From: Candidatus Cloacimonadota bacterium
GTDB lineage: Bacteria > Cloacimonadota > Cloacimonadia > JGIOTU-2 > B8-G9
Assembly: GCA_003647765.1 (NCBI GenBank)
Contig: QMNM01000001.1
Span: 1 to 60,244, forward strand
Length of the DNA: 60,244 bases
Reading direction: 5' to 3'
Every line of letters begins with the position of its first letter. Position 1 is the first letter of the stretch. Of the stretch, positions 9,229 through 17,112 are shown one piece after another. The translations under genes and the position numbers were made by a program. The notes beneath the pieces were generated by a model. That model was not told the origin of the DNA and did no database searches. It saw nothing but the letters and a program-made list of their open reading frames with translations.

Positions 9229-10018
9229 TTTTGTCCTCCTTAAAACATATACTTCTGAAAACACACTTCCTTGCAGGAGGAGATAATCTTGAATTACATA
9301 TTTTAGGAGAGTCTTTTGTGGGATTGAATAAATGCATGAGAAGTTCTTTTATTCTGTTTTCTATTGAATATTCGTTTTTATCCACAAAGAAAGGTTTGAT
9401 TTGCAGGTTTTGAAAGTCTTTTTTGAAATAGAGAACTACCGCTTTGTCTTTTCTGATATGGAATTTTTGTAATCCTTCGTCCAGCTTTACTTTCTTTCGT
9501 TTGAACATCCATAGGTAAGTTAGCACTTGAAAAACATGGTCAAATAAAGGTTCTTGTAAATCATCAAATTGTCGGGCATTTATGCTTTTAATTTCAGCAA
9601 TATAAATTCCTGTTGGGTCTTTATAGAGAGCATCAATGTTCCCTACCAGTTTGAACTTTTTATTTGATAATTCCAGTCTGTAATCTTCCTGAACCAGATG
9701 TTTGCAGGGAATACGATTCCAGTCCCTATAAGACAAATAGTAAACGGATTTGCATTTTGGGCATCTCCATTTTGAGATTAGATAGGAGCTATATCTAGAA
9801 AAGAAATGTTGAATCAGGATGCCGTAGGCATAGGCAAGCATAACGGGTTTAGCATAGACAGGAGATTTTCTGAAGGGCATATTGGTTTTTCTGCTGTAAT
9901 AGACCGCACGGGGGCAGATTGTTGGAAGGTCGGATACATGAAAATACAAATCATTTCTCTCCCTACCTTTAAACTCTGCCTTTAAATTGTTGTATATATC
10001 TTCAACTATTTCCTTCAT
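9209..10018 (-). CDS. Cas4/RecB-type Fe-S exonuclease-like protein
   Basis: 269 aa. C35 occurs in a LPTICPRAVYY segment near the N-terminus and a cysteine group lies near the C-terminus (ARKCVFRSIC), the usual layout of a Cas4/AddB Fe-S cluster. Between them, VGNIDALYKD and YIAEIKS supply the D and ExK residues of a PD-(D/E)XK active site. A second cysteine set (CPKCKSVYY ... IPCKH) may bind zinc. The expected role is a single-strand exonuclease working with the neighbouring RecA-like protein and helicases in recombination. No cas1/cas2 or CRISPR array is present, so a spacer-acquisition role is not supported. Confidence 0.7.
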   Translation of the reverse strand: MKEIVEDIYNNLKAEFKGRERNDLYFHVSDLPTICPRAVYYSRKTNMPFRKSPVYAKPVMLAYAYGILIQHFFSRYSSYLISKWRCPKCKSVYYLSYRDWNRIPCKHLVQEDYRLELSNKKFKLVGNIDALYKDPTGIYIAEIKSINARQFDDLQEPLFDHVFQVLTYLWMFKRKKVKLDEGLQKFHIRKDKAVVLYFKKDFQNLQIKPFFVDKNEYSIENRIKELLMHLFNPTKDSPKICNSRLSPPARKCVFRSICFKEDKNESKEK

Positions 10019-10235
10019 CTAACATCTCCTTCTTTGTTTCGTTTAAAATAGACATGAGTTTGATAAATTTTTCCAATCTTTTATAGTTCAAAGGTTTTTC
10101 TACCAGAAGTCTATATACCTGTTGCATCTGGAATTTCAGAAGGGTCTCAAGAATTCGTTTTGCTTTCTCAAAATTTTTATCTGTCCAGTTATCTGGGTTT
10201 AGATAAATATTCATTAATTCTTCTACCAAACTCAT
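10002..10235 (-). CDS. Small helical protein of unknown function
   Basis: 77 aa from the ATG at 10235 (AGGAG seven bases upstream; a GTG one codon earlier is the alternative). The sequence is predicted largely helical, with Leu/Lys-rich segments (KRILETLLKFQMQQVYRLL, KFIKLMSIL). It overlaps the ends of both flanking nuclease genes by a few bases and so belongs to the same translational unit. I do not recognise a family. A small accessory subunit for one of the adjacent nucleases is possible but only inferred from position. Confidence 0.65.
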   Translation of the reverse strand: MSLVEELMNIYLNPDNWTDKNFEKAKRILETLLKFQMQQVYRLLVEKPLNYKRLEKFIKLMSILNETKKEMLDEGNS

Positions 10236-10648
10236 CACAACACTCCTATTTTTTTCAGAATTAGTTTATCCAAAATGAGCAAATTACCATATTCTTCCCT
10301 GAACATCCTTGCTTTCTTTTTCGCTCCAGCTTCCCATATACCTTTAATTTCAATGAAGTGTCCATTAACTTCAAAATCAGGAATATACCACTTCAGGTTG
10401 CTCAATCTGAAAGCATAAGGTTCATATTTCCATTTAAGTCTATATGCTTCGCAGAATTTTTTAGCGAAATCCAGTTCCCATCTGCTTCTGAAATTAAAAT
10501 GTGGAGGAAGTGGGAAGCCTCCTTTAATTCTCTGCGGAGGATAAGAAATCAAGTAATTAGCAAAACACTTTCCACTACAAAAAACACTATACTTATCCAC
10601 AAAAGGCATGATTACTCTTTTCTTACACCATAGACAATAATGTATCAT
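10235..10648 (-). CDS. Zinc-finger PD-(D/E)XK nuclease (TnsA/T7-endonuclease-like)
   Basis: 137 aa starting at the ATG at 10648, which follows GGAGGGGAAAAA. The N-terminus has a CLWCKK ... FCSGKCF four-cysteine zinc site. A typical restriction-fold nuclease follows: FRSRWELDFAK (glutamate helix), LKWKYEPYAF, YIPDFEV (PD) and HFIEIKGIW (ExK). This order is that of small phage nucleases related to TnsA or T7 endonuclease I, which cut branched or specific DNA. The gene overlaps the RecA-like gene by 4 bp (stop/start overlap), so the two are translationally coupled and probably act in recombination-dependent replication. Confidence 0.7.
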   Translation of the reverse strand: MIHYCLWCKKRVIMPFVDKYSVFCSGKCFANYLISYPPQRIKGGFPLPPHFNFRSRWELDFAKKFCEAYRLKWKYEPYAFRLSNLKWYIPDFEVNGHFIEIKGIWEAGAKKKARMFREEYGNLLILDKLILKKIGVL

Positions 10649-11628
10649 TTTTTCCCCTCCCACCATTTGTTTATGATTTGGTTTACTAAATTATCCCTGA
10701 ACTCTAAATTTTCCATCAAAGTTTTTTCTATCTCTTTTTGTGTCTTATATTTATTTCCAGCGTATTCATAGGAAGATTTATTTCTATTGATTATTCCCAG
10801 ATCAAGGGCAAATTTCAGGATAAGATTTTCATCAACAACCTTTCCCTGCTGAATATCAATTTTAAACTCTCCGCTAATGCGTGGGTAACCAGCTTTATTC
10901 TTTTCTATTGTGAATTGATGAACAGCTCTGTAAGGAATATCTCCTTTAGTTTCATATTTGGACAGGTATAAATGCACTATGAGATAGGAGAGATGTTCAA
11001 CTATATATCCTCCTGGCATTCTGATTTTTGATTCAAATTTCCTTGCTCCGACATTAGCCCTAGCTTGGTTTATCAGGATGCAGGTCAAAGGTCGCTTTTC
11101 CTTTTGAGCATTTGCCATACTAACCAATAACTTATTGAGCATTTTCCTTATTAACCTTGCCGACCCAGCTACTTGAGTATCTTCACTATCGTTTTCAACT
11201 TCACTAATAGAGATAATGGCAGGCAAGCTGTCTATCACAATAAGACTTACAGCGGGTTCTAAACTCATCTGATAAGCCAAATCCACTCCTTGTTCTCCAT
11301 AATCAGGAGAGATTATAACGATCCTTTTCATATCAGATACAAAATTAGACATCCATTCTTTGTTTAATGCCTGTTCAAAGTCAATATAGACAACATAATC
11401 CTGTGAAAACGTTTTCAAAAAGGAATCAATTACTTTAAAACTGAATGTGGTTTTGCCCGAACTCTTTGTGCCCCATAGGGTCGTAAATTTATTTACAGGA
11501 ATCCCTCCACCTGTAAGCAAATCAAAAGTAAATATTCTTGTAGGGATTTTTGTTATATTTGGGAATGTCTCTCCTATATTCAAAACATTCCCATATTCTT
11601 TTGTTATCTTTTCAAACAGTTCCTTCAT
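10645..11628 (-). CDS. RecA-like recombinase
   Basis: 327 aa. It is an ATP-dependent strand-exchange protein. Walker A is GTKSSGKT (53-60) and the Walker B strand is SLIVIDSLPAI. ILINQARANVG is a loop region typical of RecA/UvsX, and the core shows the expected order with a glycine-rich MPGGYIVEHLS loop. It is shorter than bacterial RecA at the C-terminus. It lies in the replication operon between a nuclease gene (4-bp overlap) and the 94-aa gene (4-bp overlap), which suits recombination-dependent replication and repair. A palindrome lies inside the gene at 11404. Confidence 0.93.
   Translation of the reverse strand: MKELFEKITKEYGNVLNIGETFPNITKIPTRIFTFDLLTGGGIPVNKFTTLWGTKSSGKTTFSFKVIDSFLKTFSQDYVVYIDFEQALNKEWMSNFVSDMKRIVIISPDYGEQGVDLAYQMSLEPAVSLIVIDSLPAIISISEVENDSEDTQVAGSARLIRKMLNKLLVSMANAQKEKRPLTCILINQARANVGARKFESKIRMPGGYIVEHLSYLIVHLYLSKYETKGDIPYRAVHQFTIEKNKAGYPRISGEFKIDIQQGKVVDENLILKFALDLGIINRNKSSYEYAGNKYKTQKEIEKTLMENLEFRDNLVNQIINKWWEGKK
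11404..11417. promoter_or_regulatory. Palindrome, perfect, in recA-like gene
   Basis: TGAAAACGTTTTCA, encoding KTF just after Walker A. Confidence 0.8.
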
Positions 11629-11909
11629 TTTTTAAACCCCCATTTTGTTAATCTTTCTTTTATCCTTTTTTCAACAAACTTTCTTGCTTCTTCATAAGTT
11701 TGTTGTATTTCTCCCTTCCTGCAAGGAACTGTTACTCCCACCCGCAGAGATAGACTTTCATATTCAGCCAATTTCAATGTTCTTTTTAACTCATAAGTAA
11801 CCCATGCGGGTTCTTCATCTGCGGGAGTTTTAGATGGGATTTGAACCATCTCATTATCTTCCACTATTGTCATCTGAACTGTTTTGTTCTTCATATCTTT
11901 TTTTGACAT
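11625..11909 (-). CDS. Conserved-looking 94-aa protein of unknown function
   Basis: 94 aa. The start ATG follows GAGGAGG with good spacing. The N-terminal third is polar and acidic; the rest (LSLRVGVTVPCRKGEIQQT and a Lys/Arg helix) looks like a compact alpha/beta domain. It overlaps the RecA-like gene by 4 bp. The segment LRVGVTVPC loosely echoes LYRVGMTNPCKG in the next upstream gene, hinting at related folds, but the resemblance is too short to claim homology. Probably an accessory replication or recombination protein. Confidence 0.65.
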   Translation of the reverse strand: MSKKDMKNKTVQMTIVEDNEMVQIPSKTPADEEPAWVTYELKRTLKLAEYESLSLRVGVTVPCRKGEIQQTYEEARKFVEKRIKERLTKWGFKK

Positions 11910-12018
11910 AGTTCCAAACCTCCTCTGGTTTATGATAGGGTTTTTGTCTAAAATAGTAATAAGCCTCCTCCAAGATTTTCAGAGAAACACCTTTCTCTGC
12001 CAAATATCTGGCTTGGAG
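11854..12018 (-). CDS. In-frame continuation after the TGA at 12019 (readthrough tail or decayed gene)
   Basis: Immediately after the TGA stop of the 76-aa gene the same frame stays open for 54 codons. It encodes a protein-like sequence (LAEKGVSLKILEEAYYYF, then KPEEVWNYVKKRYEEQ) and ends in TAA at 11854. It has no ATG and no clear ribosome site, although a TTG occurs seven codons in. It overlaps the start of the 94-aa gene in another frame by about 56 bp. Either TGA is sometimes read through, a TTG start is used, or a once longer gene was split by a stop mutation. Confidence 0.4.
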   Translation of the reverse strand, partial: LQARYLAEKGVSLKILEEAYYYFRQKPYHKPEEVWNYVKKRYEEQNSSDDNSGR

Positions 12019-12249
12019 TCAGAAATCAAATAGCCAAGTAAACCTTGCAGTATTCTCTACAACACCTTTGCAGGGATTTGTCATTCCTACTCTATATAAG
12101 CAAACGCTTACAGGATAATTTTTATAAAACCCAAATTTTCCTTCTAGTTTATAGTATAGCAAAGTATTTATTTTGTTCTTCAGGAAAACTTTTGCTTTTT
12201 TTGGAGAGAGATTTCTCTTTTTTGCTAGTGGAGTATTTCCTCTTGGCAT
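12019..12249 (-). CDS. Basic 76-aa protein of unknown function, possibly truncated
   Basis: 76 aa with an AAAGGAGG site before its ATG. The N-terminus is strongly basic (KKRNLSPKKAKVFLKNK), followed by an aromatic-rich beta-like part (YYKLEGKFGFYKNYPVSVC) ending TWLFDF before TGA. It lies between the 94-aa gene and the SF2 helicase gene, so a role in nucleic-acid transactions is plausible. The same frame continues open after the TGA for 54 codons (see 11854-12018). No family recognised. Confidence 0.6.
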   Translation of the reverse strand: MPRGNTPLAKKRNLSPKKAKVFLKNKINTLLYYKLEGKFGFYKNYPVSVCLYRVGMTNPCKGVVENTARFTWLFDF

Positions 12250-12260
12250 CCAGCCCTCCT

Positions 12261-13538
12261 TTAGAGTTTGATTATTTTAATTTTACAACCTTCATAATCC
12301 TTACTGCGTTTAGTGAAATAATTTCTCATCAAGGGAGAAAAGTTATCCACAATATCAACAATTATTGGCTGTCTTTTGTGTTCACTGATTCTCAAAACTC
12401 TCCCTATTGCCTGTTTGACTGAAGTTCTGGGAGTAGCCAGAATTAGACAATCAATATCAGGAGCATCAAACCCAATTCCCGATGCCTGATATGTCCCTAA
12501 AATAATCCTTTCCTTTCCTGTATAAGTTTTCTTTTCTCCTATAACCCACGCTTTATCAGGAACATCTATCAGCTTATTATACTCATAGAGCAATTCAAGA
12601 ATATCACTCAATATCAGAACTTTGTATCCTTTTTTGTAAGCCTTCAATGCTAGCTGGGCAACAATCTTATTCCTGCGTGGAATATTCAATTTCTTCAGGA
12701 ATCTACTTTTTATAAATCGCTTATTAATGAAACAATCTTTTGTGCTGGTCAATGGACTGTTGAATTCAATCTTCAGCACCTTTGGAGTAAGCAGGGTTGC
12801 TTCAGTCTTGGCTATAATAGGACCTATATGCCAGAAGAACAGATTTTCCATTCCATCTTCTCTATGCGGAGTAGCTGTCAGCCCTGTCCTGAATCTGGGA
12901 TTAAACAAAGTAACAGTTTGATTAAACTTCTCTGCTCCCAATATATGAACTTCATCATAGATTACATGTCCAAAATATTCTTTATAGGGAACTTCTTTCT
13001 TTCGTAATAATGTCTGGATCATGGCTATTGTAACAGGACGCAGGTCTTCTTTCTCCTGCCTGATTTCTCCCACTTCCATACCTAAAAATTCCTTTACCGC
13101 TCTTTTCCATTGTTCATAGAGTATTTCAGTATGAACGACAATCAGAGTGCGGTATTTTAATAGAGTAGCAAGATATAACCCAACAACTGTTTTTCCTGTT
13201 CCTGTTGGCATCTGGATAATTCCACCATAAGGAGCTTTTGTCTTTACTGCTTTTGCGTATTGAATCAGCACATCTTTCTGATATGGACGCAATTTGATGT
13301 TGTGTTTTAGCTTAACCCTTTCCCACTTTCCTTTTACTGGAGGATATTTTTTCAGCTTTAGGAAATAACGGGGGACTCCCACATAGTCCCCCTTGTTTTC
13401 ATAGAGAATGAGTGGCTCTTGCTCCCTACCAAAGTAGTCCTGTCTGGTTATAACCAGACGATTTAAATCTACTCTGGATTTGGGAACATAGAGCCACTCT
13501 TTACAGACAATTTTAGAACGGGACTTCATCGTCGTCAT
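12261..13538 (-). CDS. Superfamily 2 DNA helicase (UvsW/XPB-like)
   Basis: About 425 aa, depending on which of several clustered ATGs (13529-13556) is used; an AAAGGAG lies just upstream of 13538. An N-terminal region of about 85 residues is followed by the Q-region LRPYQKDVL, motif I MPTGTGKT, motif Ia VVHTEILYEQW, motif II DEVH, motif III TGLTATPHR and C-terminal motifs V/VI (GFDAPDIDCLILATP, then QAIGRVLR). This is a DEAH-type ATP-dependent helicase like T4 UvsW, which remodels forks and recombination intermediates. It overlaps the end of the SSB gene, suggesting coupled expression. Confidence 0.9.
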   Translation of the reverse strand: MTTMKSRSKIVCKEWLYVPKSRVDLNRLVITRQDYFGREQEPLILYENKGDYVGVPRYFLKLKKYPPVKGKWERVKLKHNIKLRPYQKDVLIQYAKAVKTKAPYGGIIQMPTGTGKTVVGLYLATLLKYRTLIVVHTEILYEQWKRAVKEFLGMEVGEIRQEKEDLRPVTIAMIQTLLRKKEVPYKEYFGHVIYDEVHILGAEKFNQTVTLFNPRFRTGLTATPHREDGMENLFFWHIGPIIAKTEATLLTPKVLKIEFNSPLTSTKDCFINKRFIKSRFLKKLNIPRRNKIVAQLALKAYKKGYKVLILSDILELLYEYNKLIDVPDKAWVIGEKKTYTGKERIILGTYQASGIGFDAPDIDCLILATPRTSVKQAIGRVLRISEHKRQPIIVDIVDNFSPLMRNYFTKRSKDYEGCKIKIIKL

Positions 13539-14352
13539 CGTCTCCTTTCTCATCATCTAAATCGCTAAAATCTAAATCGTCATCTTCTTCGTCTTCTTCT
13601 TCGTCAATATCATTTTCTTCATTATCTTCTTCATCTTCTCCATCATCATTTTCTTCAAAGAGATCATCAAGTTCTTCTTCTTTTTCTTCTTCGTTATCTT
13701 CTTCCACAAAGAGATCGTCCAGTTCTTCATCAAGATTTTCTTCAGACCCGACAACAGTTACATCAAAACCCATGTTTTCTAATTCTTCATCAGTAGGAGG
13801 AGCTAGGACTTTCTCATAATCATAAGGTTCGGAGTCCTTTAGCTTCTTCAAATCTACTCTACCCAGTCTTTCAAATACAGCTCCGCAGTTTGGATCTTGG
13901 GCTGTATATCTTTTCACTTCAAATACAAGACCTCTTAAATTCTTTACCTTCTTCTTAATGTCTTCAATGATATTTATTGCACTCCCTTTTAAAGGCAACA
14001 GAACCTTCCTGTTTTTGAGCTTCCTTCCATCACTTGTTACGATTGTTCTAGTATCTATAATTGTGTAATATGCGGTATATGTTGGTCTATCTCCGCTCTG
14101 GCAGACAGGACAAGGCTTGAAGTCAGAAGTGCAGGTTACATAGTTGCCCCATCTTCCTGCTATTTTTAGGTTATGCTCTTTGATGTAGAAACCATCTGAA
14201 TCAAGAAAGATGATCTTCGCAGTTTCCTGCGGTCTTAACCTGAAGCGTGGGACGCTTTTCTCTTTCTTCATTTCAGCTATTGCATCTAATCTCTGCTTTT
14301 CCTTGAAACCTTCTTCTCCGATCCTAAACCATGTTGCATTTTTCTTTGCCAT
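13513..14352 (-). CDS. Single-stranded DNA-binding protein with long acidic tail
   Basis: 279 aa. The N-terminal 170 residues look like a phage OB-type SSB with a cysteine pair (PCPVCQ) that may bind zinc, as in T4 gp32. The last 75 or so residues are almost entirely Asp/Glu and end DDDDEVPF, matching the acidic C-terminal tip (DDDIPF) through which SSBs recruit partner proteins. It is placed between primase and helicase in the replication operon. It would coat single-stranded DNA and organise the replisome. The length of the acidic tail is unusual. A shadow reading frame within the tail is not a gene. Confidence 0.88.
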   Translation of the reverse strand: MAKKNATWFRIGEEGFKEKQRLDAIAEMKKEKSVPRFRLRPQETAKIIFLDSDGFYIKEHNLKIAGRWGNYVTCTSDFKPCPVCQSGDRPTYTAYYTIIDTRTIVTSDGRKLKNRKVLLPLKGSAINIIEDIKKKVKNLRGLVFEVKRYTAQDPNCGAVFERLGRVDLKKLKDSEPYDYEKVLAPPTDEELENMGFDVTVVGSEENLDEELDDLFVEEDNEEEKEEELDDLFEENDDGEDEEDNEENDIDEEEDEEDDDLDFSDLDDEKGDDDDDEVPF

Positions 14353-14364
14353 AACAGACCTCCT

Positions 14365-15291
14365 TTATATTTTTTTGATTGATTTTAATGCCTTGTTAAT
14401 AACTCCTTTTTCAACCATCTCTGCGGGATCATTACATCCTTGATAATCCTTTACTTTGTAGAAGACCATGTAATCTTTGAGCTTCTCATAAATTCTTTTT
14501 TCAGCTTTCTCTCCTGCCTTATCATTGTCAAAAAACAATACCAATTCTTTAGCTTCGCAGGTTCTCAAAGTTTTCAATTGAGCATTACTTATTTCCGATC
14601 CTCCCGCAGACCATACATTGTATATCCCAACATCCCATAACTTCAAAAGATTCCTTTCTCCTTCTACCAGAATTAAAGGCTCATCTGGATTTATAGGAAG
14701 ATGATAACCAAACCATACTCCCAAGCTGTGGGGCATCTGCCCCCCAAACTCTTTGTAAAATCTATATCTTGGTTGCTCTGGATCTAACCCTAAATATCTT
14801 CCTTTCAAGGCTATTACTCTATTGTTGTAGTAGCGAATTGGAATCACGACCCTTCTCTCTTTCGGATCATATCTCAATGAAAACGTTTTCACTGTTTCCT
14901 TCTTGAATAATTTTCCTGTGTAAATAGGGAAAGGAATATAGTTTATATATCTTGGTTTCTTCGGAGATATATCTCTGAACAGAGTAGGGATAAACAATTC
15001 CTTCTTCCCAAACTCTTTTAGAGAAGGATCATCTATTCCTGTTACATTTTTCCATGTATTATAGATACGGCTGACATGTCCTTTTATTCCGCACCCAAAA
15101 CAATGAAAGACACCGTTAGCTAGATTGATTCCAAACGATGGATTTCTATCCACTCCACCTTCATGAGTCCATTTTGCGAATGGGCAAGAGCTGTTTATCC
15201 AGTTCCCGTTTTTTCTGACCTGCGGGTTTTCTATCCCTAATCGGCGAAGCAAGTCTATATAAATGTGCAGGTTCATATATGTTTTGCCCAT
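14365..15291 (-). CDS. DnaG-type DNA primase
   Basis: 308 aa from the ATG at 15291, which follows AAGGAGGAGG; an in-frame upstream extension is unlikely. An N-terminal zinc-binding domain is seen (C36, H43, C64, C67 in SCPFAKWTH ... HCFGCG). The catalytic core has TOPRIM motifs VEGERN (E210) and FFDNDKAG (D255, D257). The C-terminal helicase-binding domain of cellular DnaG is absent, as usual for phage primases. It would make RNA primers for lagging-strand synthesis beside the DnaB-type helicase encoded just upstream. A palindrome at 14878 encodes KTF inside the core. Confidence 0.92.
   Translation of the reverse strand: MGKTYMNLHIYIDLLRRLGIENPQVRKNGNWINSSCPFAKWTHEGGVDRNPSFGINLANGVFHCFGCGIKGHVSRIYNTWKNVTGIDDPSLKEFGKKELFIPTLFRDISPKKPRYINYIPFPIYTGKLFKKETVKTFSLRYDPKERRVVIPIRYYNNRVIALKGRYLGLDPEQPRYRFYKEFGGQMPHSLGVWFGYHLPINPDEPLILVEGERNLLKLWDVGIYNVWSAGGSEISNAQLKTLRTCEAKELVLFFDNDKAGEKAEKRIYEKLKDYMVFYKVKDYQGCNDPAEMVEKGVINKALKSIKKI
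14878..14891. promoter_or_regulatory. Palindrome, perfect, in primase gene
   Basis: TGAAAACGTTTTCA, encoding KTFS in the primase core. Confidence 0.8.
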
Positions 15292-15514
15292 TTTCCTCCT
15301 CCTTTTCAGGTTTTCTAATGTTCCATTTTTTAAGATATTCATCATATAAATCCCACTCCTTATCTGTCATTATTAATTCTGGCTCTCCCATAAAACACAT
15401 TACAACAAACATCTCCATCATATAGGGAGTCCAATCTAAAGCCTGTTCTCCGAAATAGTGAATAAATGTCCTTATGATTCTATGTTGCTCTGGATGCAGT
15501 TTGATTTTCTTCAT
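15161..15514 (-). CDS. 117-aa protein overlapping the primase gene
   Basis: The ATG at 15514 has a good GGAGGTGAAAA site and lies within the end of the helicase gene. The first 75 residues are protein-like (helical, aromatic: HRIIRTFIHYFGEQALDW). The last 43 codons overlap the primase N-terminus in another frame and are basic and low-complexity. The N-terminal part is probably real. The long (131-bp) overlap is unusual and could mean a frameshifted 3' end or a natural overlap. Function unknown; its position between helicase and primase suggests a small replisome accessory. Confidence 0.55.
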   Translation of the reverse strand: MKKIKLHPEQHRIIRTFIHYFGEQALDWTPYMMEMFVVMCFMGEPELIMTDKEWDLYDEYLKKWNIRKPEKEEENGQNIYEPAHLYRLASPIRDRKPAGQKKRELDKQLLPIRKMDS

Positions 15515-16697
15515 TTTTCACCTCCGAAAAATCCATTCTTTCCCAGTCCCAATTGATTTCAAAGGACTGGGTTATTCCTTCTCTATTTGCAAAAACATCT
15601 ATCACTTTTGTAGGAGAATTATCTTCTCCATGAATTCCTATTGCAACCGAAACTAATTGGCTCAAAGCATCGGTCAATTGTATCTTTTCCAGATCTCCTC
15701 CTTTAGTTCTTGATGCTTGTCTATTAAATTGGAACGAAACCACAAAAGGTTTGGAGTAAGTAAGAGCAAGGTTCTTTAGCTCATTGGCTAATACAGTCGC
15801 ATTCTCCCACAAACTCTTATAGTGCTTCTGGATTTTAATCAGATACCCGCCGTCAATGAACACAATATCTGGATTATATTTCTCTACAAGGAATGCAATA
15901 TCATCTATGGTTTTTGAAAACCTGCCTTCAACATATAAGAAAGGTAGTTCTGTATCCAGCAAGGAAGCGATTTCTCTTTCTGCAAATGAACTGATTTCTC
16001 CTGTATGAAGTGCAGAGAAATTCAGCTTGGAATGCAGAGCAATAATCCTTTTAGCTTGTTGCTTTATACTCATCTCCATTGAAATAAGCATAGGAATATA
16101 TCCCTGTTGGGCTACATGTAGAGCAGAATAAGCCATGATAAGAGATTTTCCCATCTTCGGTCGGGCAACAATCAGGTCCAAATCTTCTGGTTGATAGCCT
16201 CCAGTCAAGAAATCCAGCGTATCCCAGCCTGTTGGAATCCCAATTGGCTTATCTATCTTTGTTCTTTTCTCCTGAATATAATCCAGAACTGTTTGGGCTA
16301 AATCTCTGAAAGTTTTAACTCCATCTTCTATTTGCTTCAATCTCTTATATCTGGCAATAAACCTTTCCATTCTGGAAATAAGAGCATCAATCTCATGCTT
16401 CCGTATATCTTCTTCTATTTCAGTAGAGAGATTTAACAAATCTTCTTTGAGTTTCCTTTCTATGCACCGTTGATAGAGAAGATCAATAGGAGCATCGGGC
16501 ACTAGGATTTCTTCTTCATCTATCAGCTCGGCAAAGGTCTGGATTGATGGAAGGCTTCTATATTTCTCTACATATTCCTTTATTATTTTATATTGTTCCT
16601 TTTCGTAATCAATGAAAATGTTTTCATTCAGCAAACGAAATAACTTCAGATCCCTGTCTCGCAGTATTGCTACCAACAAATTTGTCCCGATTGACAT
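15480..16697 (-). CDS. DnaB-type replicative helicase
   Basis: 405 aa. The N-terminal domain of about 125 residues is all-helical (LKLFRLLNENIFIDY ...), as in DnaB. The RecA-like motor follows: GIPTGWDTLDFLTGGYQP, Walker A ARPKMGKS (178-185), ISMEMS (motif 1a) and the Walker B strand PDIVFIDGGYLI, then FQFNRQA (motif 3 region) and a final NREG region. It is a hexameric 5'-3' helicase at the fork working with the primase and PolA fusion. A separate helicase loader was not recognised; the upstream 116-aa gene is a candidate. A palindrome variant (16613) encodes ENIF near residue 25 and also supplies the stop of the overlapping upstream gene. Confidence 0.9.
   Translation of the reverse strand: MSIGTNLLVAILRDRDLKLFRLLNENIFIDYEKEQYKIIKEYVEKYRSLPSIQTFAELIDEEEILVPDAPIDLLYQRCIERKLKEDLLNLSTEIEEDIRKHEIDALISRMERFIARYKRLKQIEDGVKTFRDLAQTVLDYIQEKRTKIDKPIGIPTGWDTLDFLTGGYQPEDLDLIVARPKMGKSLIMAYSALHVAQQGYIPMLISMEMSIKQQAKRIIALHSKLNFSALHTGEISSFAEREIASLLDTELPFLYVEGRFSKTIDDIAFLVEKYNPDIVFIDGGYLIKIQKHYKSLWENATVLANELKNLALTYSKPFVVSFQFNRQASRTKGGDLEKIQLTDALSQLVSVAIGIHGEDNSPTKVIDVFANREGITQSFEINWDWERMDFSEVKNEENQTASRAT
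16613..16626. promoter_or_regulatory. Palindrome, one central change, in helicase gene
   Basis: TGAAAATGTTTTCA. Read on the minus strand, its first triplet is the stop of the 162-aa gene. Confidence 0.75.
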
Positions 16698-17112
16698 CTA
16701 TGATAACTCCTTCTTCTTCTAAATATTCTATGTTTTTCCCAAATATTTCCTGAAGTTCCAGCTTTCCCAGAACATCCATAACGATTTCTTTCTTTAACCG
16801 AAGGAGCTTAAATATATGTTTATACTTCACATCTGTTGTGGAAGAATCTACCAGCACCACCGACCCTTGAACTTCAGGATAGATAGAAAGAGAATCTACC
16901 TTTAAATTCCCATACTTGTAAATTTTATATAATTTTTTAGCAACACAATAACAAACAAGGCTTTCCTTTTTGATTGATTTCCTTCCCATTAGGATAATAG
17001 GATTTCCGTTTATTCTCCGCAGGAACTCCTTTTCATACCCGTAATCATAGGGAGAAAGAATCCTGATTCCGTGCGTTTTCATCACAACAAACACTGGGTT
17101 AGTCTTCATCAT
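16624..17112 (-). CDS. 162-aa protein of unknown function
   Basis: The start is placed at the ATG at 17112, which has AGGAG eight bases upstream; the longer frame to 17169 has no ribosome site. The product has alternating hydrophobic and charged segments (NPIILMGRKS, SVVLVDSSTTDVKYKHIFKLLRLK), like a compact alpha/beta protein. It overlaps the 116-aa gene upstream and the helicase gene downstream. Its stop TGA is the first three bases, on this strand, of the palindrome at 16613-16626. Location in the replication operon suggests a replication accessory; nothing more specific is supported. Confidence 0.65.
   Translation of the reverse strand: MMKTNPVFVVMKTHGIRILSPYDYGYEKEFLRRINGNPIILMGRKSIKKESLVCYCVAKKLYKIYKYGNLKVDSLSIYPEVQGSVVLVDSSTTDVKYKHIFKLLRLKKEIVMDVLGKLELQEIFGKNIEYLEEEGVIIDVNRDKFVGSNTARQGSEVISFAE

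Noticed and set aside
9209-10018. Cas4 role in CRISPR adaptation
   Set aside because: No cas1, cas2 or array is nearby; a general phage exonuclease is the simpler reading.
13572-13754. 60-codon Lys/Met-rich minus-strand frame
   Set aside because: It is the shifted reading of the GA-rich codons that encode the acidic SSB tail.
17046-17080. Possible further palindrome copy (TGCGTTTTCA)
   Set aside because: Only one half matches; treated as chance.
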